From Rhyacophila brunnea (lineage: Eukaryota; Arthropoda; Insecta; Trichoptera; Rhyacophilidae): 64,000 bases of DNA. The translations under genes were made by a program, and so were the position numbers. Each line of letters begins with the position of its first letter. Positions within the stretch are counted from its first letter, which is position 1. The notes under the pieces were generated by a model. The model made no database searches and was not told where the DNA came from. It saw nothing but the letters and a program-made list of their open reading frames with translations. The stretch is from assembly GCA_022495005.1 (NCBI GenBank), contig JAGYXB010000816.1:186001-250000 (forward strand). Direction: 5' to 3'. Shown here in pieces: positions 11,626-25,000 of this stretch.

Positions 11626-12072
11626 TAATTAATAAAAAATATTAAAAATTCCCATAGTTCGGGGCGTAACATTTTAACAGTGCACAACATTAAGGGAGGA
11701 ACGCAATTAATATATATATTTAGAGTAGATTTCGCGTTGGTGACATTTTTGCCTGCGTCGCCATGTTTTCATACGGATTATCACTAAATACTTAGTAGGA
11801 GGTAGAATTTTGAGTGTATTTTGTAATTTTATTTTCTTAGTCAGTTATGTCGAGGTTCCGCGAGGTTTAACAAAAATTTTCAAGAGTCCGCTACACGAAA
11901 AAGATTGAGAAACAAAATTTTAAATGAGAGAATGTGTAATGATAAATACATCATCATTTAATATGTTTATGGATATTTTTATAGTGTTTATTTCCCTATT
12001 AAAAATGGATATACTTAGTGAAAAATGGTAGGGATCTTAGGTTACTTGACTATTCTCAAAAGAGGTCGCCAC

Positions 12073-12333
12073 TAGGGCCGTCATGTTAAAAGGAAAAGTA
12101 TTGATACCAGTGCATCTATTATATCCACAAGGCTGCTATCGAGGGTAATTTATCATATTTATGTATTGTGGTATTATAATTGTTACAATAAGTTAGCCGT
12201 GTATACTGTCAAAACTGAATATCTCTCTCTAAAGGATAACACAGCCAAGAGAGGTGCTGTTAGCTGCCTTGTGTACAGAATAGGCTGGTATAGGTATTGA
12301 AATAAAAGATTCGATATTTTTTTGATGGCCCTA
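12073..12333. mobile_element. hAT MITE with TAGGGCCGTCA ends
   Basis: Ends TAGGGCCGTCATGTTAAAAG and ...TTTTTGATGGCCCTA. Flanks GTCGCCAC and GTCGTGAC (6 of 8). Inner part 12103-12293 is the CTATTCTATA foldback sequence. A related right end occurs at 38715-38753. Confidence 0.6.
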
Positions 12334-12730
12334 GTCGTGACTTGTTGAATTGTTGGGAACCGACGCTCTAAATTATTTTAAAAATTGCAAAGACATCGTT
12401 AAGTAAATTTGATACATTTATATTTCGTGATGAACAAAAATTAATAACGTCATGTTTCTAGCATTAAAAAATAATGCAATAGGAAATAAAACAAACGGTA
12501 AATAGGTACCTACATATTTCTGATTTTATTTATGAGTATTTTTATCAAAGCAAATACGAATGGTGATTGTTTAATAAATAATGAACTTAATTATAATAAA
12601 AATGTTCATTACCATAAATTATCCTGCTTAGTAAGCATTCATAAAATGAAGTTAAACCATTTACATAATGTTAAAAAAGATAGATCGATAGTAAATCCGG
12701 GTATCCATAAAAGCGTTAGTTATAAAGGGT
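12334..12730 (+). repeat. Interspersed repeat shared with 38755-39090
   Basis: Shared blocks include TTGTTGGGAACCG, CTCTAAATTATTTT, TTTTATTTATGAGTATTTTT and CATTACCATAAATTATCC, in the same order in both copies. No coding function recognised. Confidence 0.65.
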
Positions 12731-12987
12731 TTTGACATTTTTAATTTTAAAAAATCTCATTTTTATTGCATTTAGATGGTTACATGTAAATTGTAGGTAT
12801 GCAGTTCATCGTGGGACACTTATTCGTGCGCCGCAGTATGTGAAACATGAGTTCGTATAACTTTTATCAAATGACGAGTTCTTCATTGAACATTTCACCG
12901 TGGAATACATTTGTACGCATCTTACAAAATGCGGCGATAGTTTGCAAATAGTACTGTTCCAATTAAATTAACCCTAACCTAACCTAG

Positions 12988-15583
12988 TGACACGAACAAA
13001 AACGCCGACCTTCAGTTAGTGTTTATGGCAGAGTATGGTTTAACGACATAACTATACAAATCTAGCCTTGTAGTCAATTCTACTTCTCAATAGCCGTGCG
13101 ACAACCTCACGACAAGGTACAAACAGAATATATAAGTCCCATGGTCCTAAACTATGGAAGAAGCAGAGAAGAAATGGTCGAAAAAGACCATGAACAGGTA
13201 ACCAGTAGCGTAATCGTTTAGTATTAGGAAGTAAAATGTATGTTGTTTACCTTTTCTTTGTAAATGTAATAAAATTTTACGTAAAAAATTTCGCCTCGGA
13301 GAATCGAGACTGCTCGAGTGTAATTGGAACGCTGTGACCACAGGCCTCGAAATGACACGTCATGAAATTTCAAATCGATCTATTTCGGAAATAATTTCCG
13401 GGAAATCTCCATTAAACTTAGAAAATAAGTTATGGGAGAGATTGTTTACGTAAAATTAAGCAAGTACATGCTTCAATAACTTTTATAGCTATAATGGAAG
13501 TGTATGAAAATTGGAAAAGAAAATTGAATATTTATAAATTTATATACTGTATAATTGTAAATAAAGAATTTTAATACTAATTTTATCAATACAAGATAGA
13601 AGCTAACTACCGTTATAAAAATACTGTAAACGCGTATCTATATCTATAGACGCGTAATTATAATTATAGATTTTGTTAATGCTATAACTCGCTAACTATA
13701 ATGAATATTGTAAAAGTAACAATTGGAAAAACTTAAGATTCTGGTATAGATGGGTTTCTACCCATAAACAATAATAAATCTTAATCGCATCTTGGATAAA
13801 TAAAAGAATCAAATACTACAACTAAAAACACAAATTGACGCGTGACCTTGAACCTTAACTGAATTCTGTTCGACTAGAATTTACGGCCCGGCTGTGTTGA
13901 GTTGCCAGATAAAAATAGATTCAAGGTTACGTTTAGATTACTATGGAAAAGCCACTATTAAAGACTAAATAAATTTGTAGTCGCTTGTAAATAACATCTT
14001 GTTAGGATTAAGCATTTATATATTTAAGTTGAAATGTTAAATATAATATTATAGTATTTTCACGTAATAATGTTCGTCCGAAAGGTAAATATCGAATGAA
14101 ACGTTTTCTGCGGCTCCAAATAGTTTTATTAAAACTTAGTAAAATTCTATTGGCCTAAAAGGCCAAGAGTGGTGGAAAGGACTAGTACGTGGGTGTCAAC
14201 CTTTCATTTTGACATTTTAAATTTAAAGACTGCCATTCCCTTATTTAGTACCCGAATACTTATTTCGATACCTCGTTGGAAAGCTAAAAACTTTCCCCTT
14301 CGTTTGAACACGAAAAATCATATAAAATTAACTATTTTGCTGACGTCACCGTAACTGCGTATTTAAAGGACATGTTCTAGAGGGTGCTTAAAACACCCCT
14401 ATTAAGTCTTAATTTTGCGGAAATAAAGTAGAGTAAATTTAACCCGATTTAATTAGAAGATATCTCTATTAGAAAGTTGCCAAGAACGGGAGATATACGT
14501 AAATTTATCCCGTGAGAGAAAGATATACATCTGCTATCCCTTACGGACTGTTTCCTGTTAAACCTCTATCCGAAGGGTATAAAAGGCGACCACTTTTCCC
14601 GTAAAATTATTAGTTTCTACACTTCTCACCGGCGATCTTCAGTAAGCAGCAGACCTCTCTGCGAGCTTGTGGGACACGGTTCTCAGTACATTCGCGATTC
14701 ATACGTACCAGTAAGTCCCCTTCGACGGGCAAAACGTAGCGCGAATAACTCGTATCTGTCGGTAGTGACGTCGGCCGCTAAAACGTAGCACGAATACTAC
14801 GTATCTGTCGATAGTGACGCGCTCGCGGATTAATTTTATTTTTCATTACTCATCATACGAGGTGACGTAATCGAGATAAATTACGCGATCGGATTTGTTT
14901 TATAAAAACAAATTAATAAACTCAGTCTGTAATAATAAATTTAACAAATCTTTTCGGGATTATAAAATAAATTTTTGAAACTTTATTAAGTAAACATAAT
15001 TATAAAATAAATTTTAGTAAACAAATTCATAAACATAAAAACAAATTTTAGTAAATAAATTTGTAAACATTAAGCAAACCTTTTGTAAACAAGTCTGTAA
15101 ACACAAATAAATATTTGTAAATACACTGTGAACATAAATAAACTTTATAAACAACAATAAAATAATTCTATTCTTTTATAAACCTAATACTGTGTGACCA
15201 AAGAATAATTTATATTTTCTTTCTTATGGGAAAATATTTCATGAATTAAAAATATCCAAAGAATATCTGCGTATACATTCTCTGAATTAGGTGTGACTTT
15301 TGGGAATTTGTGAAAGATTTCACAGAGATCCTATAGTGAACAAATAAATAGTTTACTGATACTTTAATGAGATTTAATTACGGGAACAATGACAGTTAAC
15401 CTTATTGTGTGACCGTGAACTCTGGTACCTGGATAAATTCGGCACCACACCAGCTGAGAGTTTTATTCGGGAATTCAAAAGTTGTGATACTACAAAGGAG
15501 ATCCACCTCTCCTAGTTCATCACTAGTCTCCTCAGTGACGGCCCGGTAGCATTATTGAGCTAGCCGTGAGCCGGGTCATGTCA
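12988..15583 (+). mobile_element. Putative solo LTR (2596 bp) inserted in the foldback loop
   Basis: The insert begins TGACACGAAC and ends GGGTCATGTCA, i.e. TG...CA with TGACA/TGTCA inverted ends. It is flanked by CTAG on both sides (12984-12987, 15584-15587), a 4-bp duplication as made by Ty3/gypsy integrase. A TATAAAAG box sits at 14578 and AATAAA hexamers occur downstream. No gag-pol frame is seen. Very long for an LTR, so a composite or deleted LTR element is possible. Strand is given by the TATA box. Confidence 0.5.
14578..14585 (+). promoter_or_regulatory. TATA box within the putative LTR, pointing toward gene A
   Basis: TATAAAAG in a moderately GC-richer stretch (14560-14830), about 1.39 kb upstream of the gene A ATG on the same strand. 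Likely the U3/R promoter of the LTR; no clear initiator at the expected distance. Use by gene A is speculation. Confidence 0.4.
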
Positions 15584-15942
15584 CTAGCCTATACTAGTAA
15601 CCTCATAAAATTCGCCACATGTTGTAGCATACGTACAAAAATATACTCCACGGTGAAATGTTTAACGAAGAACTCGTCATTTGATTAAATGTTACACGAA
15701 CTCATGCTTCACGTACTGCGGCGTACGAATAACTGTCCTGCGGTGAACTGTTTACGTACAGATTTCCGGATACTCATTTAGATACGTCTTGAATCTTGAA
15801 TAATAAAGCACAATATGTTTTTAATAAATTGTATTTGTTTACATGTTTCGTAATTCTGTTACTGAATGCCCTTTCCCTCCACCATGTGTGATAAATAAAA
15901 ACCCTACTATTACATATAATAATTTTGATGCTTTTTTTACAG

Positions 15943-15964
15943 TTACATATCATCACGAAGCAAG
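15943..15964 (+). other. Probable 5'UTR end of gene A, after a splice acceptor
   Basis: A polypyrimidine tract ending in ACAG at 15942 lies just upstream of the gene A ATG. This suggests that the coding exon starts at 15943 and that a non-coding first exon lies further upstream, not located here. Inference from the acceptor alone. Confidence 0.45.
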
Positions 15965-16049
15965 ATGGCAGAAAAACCAATACAAACGATAAGTGGACAG
16001 TTGGAAATTTCATCGACCTATAGATTTGAAGATGCCCTAAATCTCACAG
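15965..16049 (+). CDS. Gene A exon 1 (start codon)
   Basis: Cytosolic N-terminus of 28 codons plus 1 nt, starting MAEKPIQTIS and ending DALNLT, followed by donor gtaatt. Ends in phase 1, matching exon 2. Confidence 0.88.
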
Positions 16050-19000
16050 GTAATTAAAACAGATATATCATCATCATCATCAGCCTGAATCTATCCACTG
16101 CTGGATGAAAGCCTCTTCAAGATGCTCCCACTTCTCTTGGTCCTGTGCATTACGTTGCCACGTACTCCCGCAGAACTTTATCATTTCATCGATCCAGCGG
16201 CCTCTACGTCTACCTTGGACGTTTTGTACTTCTTGGATACCACTGGATGACTAAATTTGTCCAACCATTGTCTCTTCTTCGAGCTATGTATCCAGCCCAT
16301 CTCTATTTAAGGCTTTTAATAAACTCTATTACATCGCATACCCTTGCCTGCTTCCTTATTCACTCATTCCTCTTTTTGTCCTTTCGCGTTATGCCCAGCA
16401 TGCACCTCTCCATACCACGTTGTGCTACTCTAAGTTTCTGGATCTCTCTTTTACTTATAATATGTCTAAAAAACTCGTTTCTTTTGTTGCCATCTTGCGT
16501 CACATACTACTGTCATTTATTGTACAATATGCAACTACGTCAAAGGATACCCATATTTATTTTATAGCAGTTTCTTATAACATAGATGTTATGCCAAAGC
16601 TTCTGTTATAGATAGTTGTGTTATATATTCACTTAATTGTAAACACAATGGCATACACATGATGAGCAAAGACAACACTCTCCGCATTATATGTGGTTAA
16701 TCCATATAGAGCCTGTCAGCATCGCTAGAGAAGTTGATTGTTTGCCCATCTCTATTGCCATTATAAATAATTATAAACCTTTTCTTATCTTTCGTTCCAT
16801 CCTTTTTTTGTTTTTCGTAAAGTGACTCAATACCCCTAAGACTCGGCCTGATTAAGTAAATTAACTGCTACTGTCTGCATAACACACTTAGCCGCCTCTG
16901 ACATCTAAGCTCGCCTCGTCTGCCACACAGTCATAAATCAAATCTGCCAAGAACGTTGATCCAGTGTCGCATATGAAGACCGCGCACATCTACCTATGGA
17001 CAGTCGCACGTAACCTTCGAAACGTATAGATATTTTGATACGTTGAAACGTTGTACGATACAACTTGTCGATTGCAACAGTAGATATATTTTTCAAACTA
17101 AAAATCGCATTCAACCAATCGGCGGCGCTCCATTTGTCAACGTGTGTTTTGTGAATAACAATGACGTCACATCAACGTATTAGAAACGTTGCAAACGAGA
17201 TGAGTTTTGATGTGCGAGGCGGCAAGCCTCGTCGTACTGCAACATGTCGAATGTCAATGTGATTTTGTTGGAATTCACAAAACACATGTAATTAAATATA
17301 CCCCCAAACACGGCTTGAAAGCGATTTATTAGTTTGAAAAAAAAACAGCTGGTGTCACAACAAATTTCACGCGCCATTGGACACAGTTATAACACCAAAA
17401 TGTCGCACTTCAAAATTAATTTTGGCTAGACGTTTGATGTCACTGTCCCGGCATGGCCTCGCCTATGCGCATGGAAGATAGTTGTAACATTGCTCCCAGT
17501 TTTGGTCTATGACCATATCCCTGGGCTATTTTTTAAAAAAATATAACACGTTGTTTTTTGCAGGTTTCGGAAAATACAATGGATACATGACAGCATTATG
17601 CGGATTTATCGGAATGGCGATCGTCTTAGAAACAATTGGATTTAGTTACATACTACCAGCATCACAATGTGATCTCTCACTCACTCTCACACAGAAGGGG
17701 TGGGTCGGAGCAATACCATTTATTGGTAAGATTAACTGCCTTTTGTGTGGAATTAATATAATTTAGGTTTCGGTTATGTAGCATATCTGCAAAGGCCATA
17801 ATGACAATATTATTATACTACACAGGCGTGAGGTTCAATAATTTTAGTACGAAATCATACACACGAGCAGGGTTTGTTTGAGGGAAACATGAACGCGTTC
17901 GAACATGTACCTAACCGATTTTTTTTAAACAGTACATGTTCAAACAAGCGCATTAACATCATTTTACTCCCTACTTCAATTATAGTTTGTCAATTTATGG
18001 CTACTGCCGTATGTTGTAGCTTAACCACTGGGTAATGCCAAAAAAAGAAATGGTGTATTTCAAAAAAACACTACCTTATTCTTAGGTCAATAATTATTAT
18101 AAAGCAATCATTATTCGTAGGATGTTTATCACACTTGAATGGTCATAGACATAGCTTATAATCAGTATCTTTAGAATTATCTTCAAATGTGTTAATCTTG
18201 CCCATTTTAGAATAATAAAATGCCCAATTCTTGTCAAATTTGGGATCACAGAGATTATCAATATATTTTTTTATCGTAAATATTTCACTATAATAATCTC
18301 AATATAAATTATACTGATGGTTTTATAAATGCGTTTAAAAATTAATAAATGTAAAAATCTTAATACCACTGCACATTTATGTACTGAAATATGATTATAT
18401 TCCAAAACATCAGAGCGAGAGGTTTAAAAGAATACTATTGTATGTATTAAAAACACTTTATGCAGTCATCAAATGTTTAAAATAAATATAAATGATAATA
18501 AGGCTTCAAAATTATATTAATAGATTATCTCCAACGTTTAAGGTATGTCCAGGATCATGCTTTGAAAATAGAACAAAAGCTCCATTTTGACCTACGCCGA
18601 GCATGTCCCCCCTTGTCATTTTTCAGTTAAATATACCAAGTGATTCTAAAGGTATATATTATAGAAAAAGAGTTGGCTATTAAAAGTCACTTTAAACCAT
18701 GTGAAAATCGTTGACAAAGTTGACTGTTTGTGTCATAACATACATTTTTAATGAATAATGTGAGTTGTGTCATCAAGGCCTTTCTAACCAGGGAGATGGC
18801 TCTATTTCTCATAGTGTACCGTGTCTGCAGCCTTATGAGTATCATATATATATATTTTTTTTTAAAATAATGTAAATCGACTCATTCACTTATTTTTTTT
18901 GCGATTATCTCAAAACTCGATTTGTGGAATATGTGAGTTATGGCTATTATACACCAATTGTCCTAGAACCGTAATTTTTATCGACTATTTTGAAAATATG

Positions 19001-22000
19001 TGTCAAAAGGATTATTACATAGCAACTACAAAAACGATTTTTTGACAATATGGTTTTGACAATGCTGTGTAAAATTACTGCGTTCTGCAGACAAATAATT
19101 AATACGATATCTTTGACTAAGTGTATCTCTGTAGTATTATAATATATTTATATATTATTGAAAAGTTTTAATATTCTGTCGAAATCTACCGCGAATGTGA
19201 AACAATCAACAAAGGTGGTATTTTACTTACATGCATTATTCATATTTGCTGAGCATACTAATAAATGACATTTAATATTGTTACGATTTTGTAATCTGCA
19301 GGTTTAATAAGCAGTTCATATGTTTGGGGATTCCTGGCAGATACTCGGGGTAGGAAAAAAATTCTGATGCTGTCCATGTTTCTCGGATCCGTCTGCTCTA
19401 TGATATCGAGCTTTTCTCCAACTCTGCCAGTTTTTGCAGCCCTAAGGCTCTGTTCATCATCATTGTAAGACTAAAAAGTTTTTTTAAATTTTTAATTTAA
19501 AAGATAAAACGGATTATTCATAGGTATGTATTTTTATCGAAATTTGAATATTTGAGGACAGTCGGCTCGCTTAGCCTTGGTCCAGGCAACTGAATCTTAT
19601 ATTTCTATCATATTAATCTGTTCTGTGGTTTATATGATTTTTTTCGATAAATAAACACTTAATTGATTGTTGTGACGTATTTTTCTTCGTATGAATAAAA
19701 TTTTTCTTAATATTGAATAATTATTTAATTTATTTTAAATTTATAATAAATATATAAATACATAATATATATTCTTAACACTACAATATGCCATGAGGCC
19801 CAAAGACAGTAGTGTAGTGATAAATTGTGTATTTAGTATAACAAGACAAACAATCACAAATACACAGATTTTGAGAAAAATCACATTAATATATTGTGAA
19901 TAGGGATTGCAATATTTATCCCAGTATAATATTATCCGGTATCCCAGTATTTTTCGATACCGAAATACCAGTTTTAAAAATCAGACAATACCGATATAAA
20001 ATTATTTATTGAAAGTGGAAACAATATGTATTAATTAGCATAAAATATTTAACAGGACAAACATCAGCATCTCTATCATATCTTACATTTAGATATTTTT
20101 AAAGGTTAACATATATGTACATATTTAGATGTATGGGCTTCACCACTCATCAATTTTTCTTTAGTTATGTTTTTCTTATGGGTGTGAGGACGTCTATGCC
20201 TTTTCCGAGATGATGAAAATGGAGTTCATAGCCTTGTCAGGTTGTGGTTCACTTGGAAATAAAGCATTAAAATGACTTAACAGCATTGCAAAATTAAAAA
20301 AAAAATGTTGTGAGAAGCAAAAGTGACTATCCAACATCGTGATATGAAAGCTAAAACATATTAATAAATCAAAGAATTTAAAGAATTAAATGATAAAATG
20401 GATATAAAATATTACCTTCCGAGGAAGACGTTGAAGGTTCCGGTATAAAATCTCCACCATCTTCACTATTATCACCAAAATAACCGGATAAAGATGAATC
20501 ACAACTCTCACTGTTTGCCATTTTGAATGTTGGTTAGTCGTTTTTTGTTTTAATAAAAAAAAATCGTAGTTGCCAGAACAACTTACAGGTGCTAGTGTTG
20601 TACTGAATTCGTATTATGGCTTAGTCGTATCTGGCACTGATAAATTGTTGATGTCCAAGTAGTTTGGAAGGAAAAAACTATATATTTAAGAAATGTCTGG
20701 TCCTGAGACAATTGTGACCTAGTGTCTTAAGTACGCACTGGACTCTGATCAAATTCCAAAAATCCTTTACATTTAAAATTTAATACATGAATACATTCTT
20801 AACGTATGCCAAATTTCAATCTGTTTTTTTATATTTTCTAACGAAAAGTTTTTCATTCTTTCAGAATGTCAGCCGGTAACGCAGTAATCTTTCCATACTT
20901 CGGAGAGTTCATGCCGAAGAAATATGTGGACTCAATGGTTTCCGTCCTGTCCACCATTATCGTATTCAGCACAGCCGTTTCATCATGTAAGTTGACATTT
21001 AAAATACATTTTATCTAATTTGCCATGCCTACCTCTCTTTCCAATTATTTTCGTTTTGATCTCATTCTACAGAGCTTATAGACCAACAAGTTTTCACTAC
21101 TGCGCTTAAAGGAACCTTGTAATGGAAACTGGTACCAAACATTTTTGAATTAATTGTATTGGAATTGCTTAATTTAAATACATAAAAGAAATATACTTAT
21201 GCTGTATGTTTAGCATAACAACGAAGCGAGTAGGTAATTCAATACGATTTATTAATAATTGATATTTTTTAATTTATCGATAGGTTTCTAATACCATTAA
21301 AAATACAATATAAATATCACATACAAGATTATCAAAATATAAATTTGAATCCAGTCGCCATAGACTAAAGTTTTGAACCGAGATTTGGTGCTCAGACCAT
21401 AAATTCCAAAAAATATAACGCCTACGGAATCTTCTGAAATATTATACAAATAATGAATGCGCATTTCGTTCACGTGACTAACTTTAATGCATATTATGAC
21501 ACAGACGTAATTATTAAAAAAATGTCATATTCTATACCACGTGTTTGAGTTTATCCCGTTTTATCTACACTCGAGAATCGTACCTTCGACATATCCAACC
21601 TCGAGAAGGCACATCCAGAAGATAACCCACTTATTTGTGTATCCCACACAAAAGGAGACAGTCCCATACTACCCATTTCAGTATCGAATTAGTAAAATGT
21701 TTGCATTTTGTTATATGGGTCCGGAATGTCTTCAAATATTTGACTTAACTATTAAAATTAAAATAATATTTAACACGTGTTTAAGTTAATCCCATATTTA
21801 TCCACACTCGAGAATCAAGCCTTGCTGCAACCTAATCCAGAAGGCAACCCACAATTAATTTCAAAAAAAGTACGAAAAATAAATATAACATTCATGTTAA
21901 TAGTTAAAAATTTTCTGTTTGATATTTCCAGTGATTGCATGGGGCGTCTTATCGCTGGACTTTCGGATACCCATCGATTTTCTTGGCATAGATTACAGAC

Positions 22001-25000
22001 CCTGGAGGTTGATGATAATCGCCTATGCCCTTCCGTTCATATTGGCTGTACTGGCCATGTTTGGAGCCAGAGAGAGTCCAAAGTTCTTGATGAGCCAAGG
22101 AAGAAACGAAGAAGCATTGCAGATCTTGCAGAGTATGTATGCAGTTAACACAGGAAACAAAAAATCTGATTTTCCGGTAATAATTTTAAAGTGATTGATT
22201 TATTCCTCACCCCATTTACATTTTGGCGTCAGGGAAAATCGAATACAATGAATAGCATGAAAGTTTTAATACCCTGGTTTAAATCCTAGAAACAAAAAAG
22301 ATCTATAAACTGTATTTGAAAAATGAATTGATAAATTTCAAAAATTGTCACCATGACAATAAAGATTAGCAAAGAATATTTAATGTTTATAAATATCAAG
22401 ACAACCAAAAACGTGCCAAGGGTGGCTGGCGCTCGGGTACCAGCCCCCAAAATTGCCCCTCCCCTAATTAAATAAATATTTGTTAGTGAAAGTATGACAG
22501 AAGTCATTAAGAATTATTTTTTGTCATCGAAATGTATTACAAATATTATGACATATTGCTTTTGTTATTTTACCTCTTAAATCATATTTCTGAAATACAA
22601 TGTAGGGTATCTTAAATTGATAAATATGTATTGAATGAAGCGCGGAAGCACAAATTATTAAAGAATATTTAATGAAATATAAGAAAATTGCGCGTTTTTT
22701 CATCATATTATAGATTTTAGTTTTGCACCATTCCCATTAAAATAAAGTTTAGTATGGCACGCGGTTTAAAAGCACAAACGGTTTCAGTCAATGGATGGTC
22801 TCTTGAGTATACTGCATGGCTTCGTACGGGATTTATTAGAACGGCATGGAAAAGGTTATTAACCTTTAGGCGCCGAGCATATACAATCGGGCGCGCGACG
22901 CGCTCGCGCATTTCTTCAGTTTGGGCGATGAATCACCAAGGAATACAATAGAGCATACACAGCGTATGAAGAACATAACGCCTCGCGCGCCTTATATTTC
23001 AACGCACACAGGGTTCAGTGCGGCGTCTTTTGACGTCATAGCACGACAATAATATGAAAATACATTGGATGTGACCAGCGAATGGGGCGCGACGGTCTCT
23101 AATTTACTGGGCTGTTGTGAGCGTTGTCGTACAGGCGCGGCGGGCGCGAGGCGTCATCGATCGACGGGCGAAAAGCAATTATTTAATTACAGAGAAGTCA
23201 TTGTTTTATTTTATTCCGTATCATTATATTTCGCTGGTTGAACAATGTCGTCGTAAATATTTATTACAAGCCCCGAAATAATATAATATTTTTATTGCTT
23301 TGTTATGAGAGACGCTGTAAAAGTAATTGTTTTGTGCTCCATGGGCCGCTTATTACATAGGTGAAGGGTAATGCGCGGCGAGAGACGTGTGATTATGGTT
23401 ATGAATAAACACTGCATACGCGGACTTCACCCGCCCGACGCGTTCTGTGAGCGCTATCGCTTAAAGGCGGGATTTAGTATTAATATGCTATGATTTTATT
23501 ATTTTTATTTTTAGGTAAAAACTTTGATCTTGGATGAAAATGAAATTCTGGTCGTGAAATCTAAAGATTTCAGTTTTTGGGAGACAGTCGTCGACCAGAC
23601 AGCTCCACTATTCAAACCACCTCTTTTGACACATCTCTTAAAGTTTTTGGTTCTAGCATTTGGAATATATGGATGGTAAGTATATGGCAACATTAAACTG
23701 TTTTATTTTTCTGCGTATTGTTTTGTACTGCATCTTCCATAATGCTGAAAAGATAATTTTGAATGTGTTTTTTGAAGCTTTTTTGTAATTTTAATTTATT
23801 AACTAAATAACAGCTTCATTATTAATATGTCACCAGTAACGTCCTGTAAGGGCGGGCAGGTCATGCGTTGCATATGGCGGCACATAATAAAGGACGCGCG
23901 AATGAAGGAACGAATACAAATATTACAACTCTTAAATGCAGTGGCGGTTTTCCAGCAATCAATCCAGTTGCCCTACGACCGGGTCTATTATTAACCCCCT
24001 TGTTGTGGGTTGGGGGGGCCCAACCCACTGTCACATTTCAACACTAAATATTTCAAAATTAATTTATAAATAAATTTAATTGTCGATTTATATGTAATCT
24101 TAAAATATTTCGTTGGTTTTGTGACGTCAAAATTTCTACAACACCCCCATCAATCATTATCATATTATATCTGAGCCCCCACTAGGACGTGGCGTCATAT
24201 ATGGACGACCCTATTGTCTTTACATTTGTTTACAGTGCGAATTCATTCTTCGTATGGTTGCCTGATATTATTGACAGATACTACATCGGGATGGACGCAG
24301 TTATTAACCCTGACGACAAAAACTTCTGCGACATGATGGGCGTCAGGAGTGAACTAAGGCGCACAAATGCCCTAATGTATAATTCTACAGTAAGTAGAGC
24401 TATCTATCTGTTAGAAACGGTCGCTCATGAACTACCAGTAGCTCGCGTAGGATATTTTATCATATTTATAAATGTGAATGTGATTTGTCGCTTATAAATG
24501 TATCCTCAGCTATTACTGTGGAATCTGTATAGCCTTTCGTCCCAACAGAAAAGTATCCAATTTTAGTTCGAATTGCGCTCAAAATGAAGGCATTGTTTTG
24601 TTCTACCTACTTGTGTGATTCAACGTTTTCCAATATGAAGGTGGTTAAAAGTAAATGTATAAACACTCACAGATGTACCTACATATTGATAATTGCATTC
24701 AGATGGGAGTTGTGAAATTGTGGAAGAAGGTGAATGCTATTCTTTTCACTAATTATTTTTACTTTTACTCACACTTACTTCAAGATATTTTTCAATTATT
24801 ATTTTGTTTGGAAATAATTAAATAATTAAAGTATGCATTTTATGTTTTATTGGAAGTCCGATGTCTTAATTTCTTTTAAGTAATATAATAATATTATGTA
24901 TGGCAGGCGATGGCCGCGCGGCTTAAGCGTCGGCCTATTGCGTCGTGAGTCCCAGGTTCGAATCCTGGCTCTGGCAAGTACCTACACATATTGTTTTTCA

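Larger units (their letters stand above)
12775..15773. mobile_element. Foldback element, copy split into 12775-12987 and 15584-15773
   Basis: The left arm (GTTACATGTAAATTG to the CCTAACCTAACCTAG loop) and right arm (GTAGCATACGTAC to TTTCCGGATAC) correspond to halves of the intact copies at 35271-35680 and 55896-56298. The two halves are separated by 2.6 kb of unrelated DNA. Confidence 0.75.

Noticed and set aside
21777..22148. Frame overlapping gene A exon 5
   Set aside because: Out of frame with the transporter; the splice-consistent frame carries the conserved motifs.
23939..24180. hAT element between CAGTGGCGG and downstream sequence
   Set aside because: Only one terminus can be seen, with no inverted partner or 8-bp duplication; kept only as a low-confidence note.
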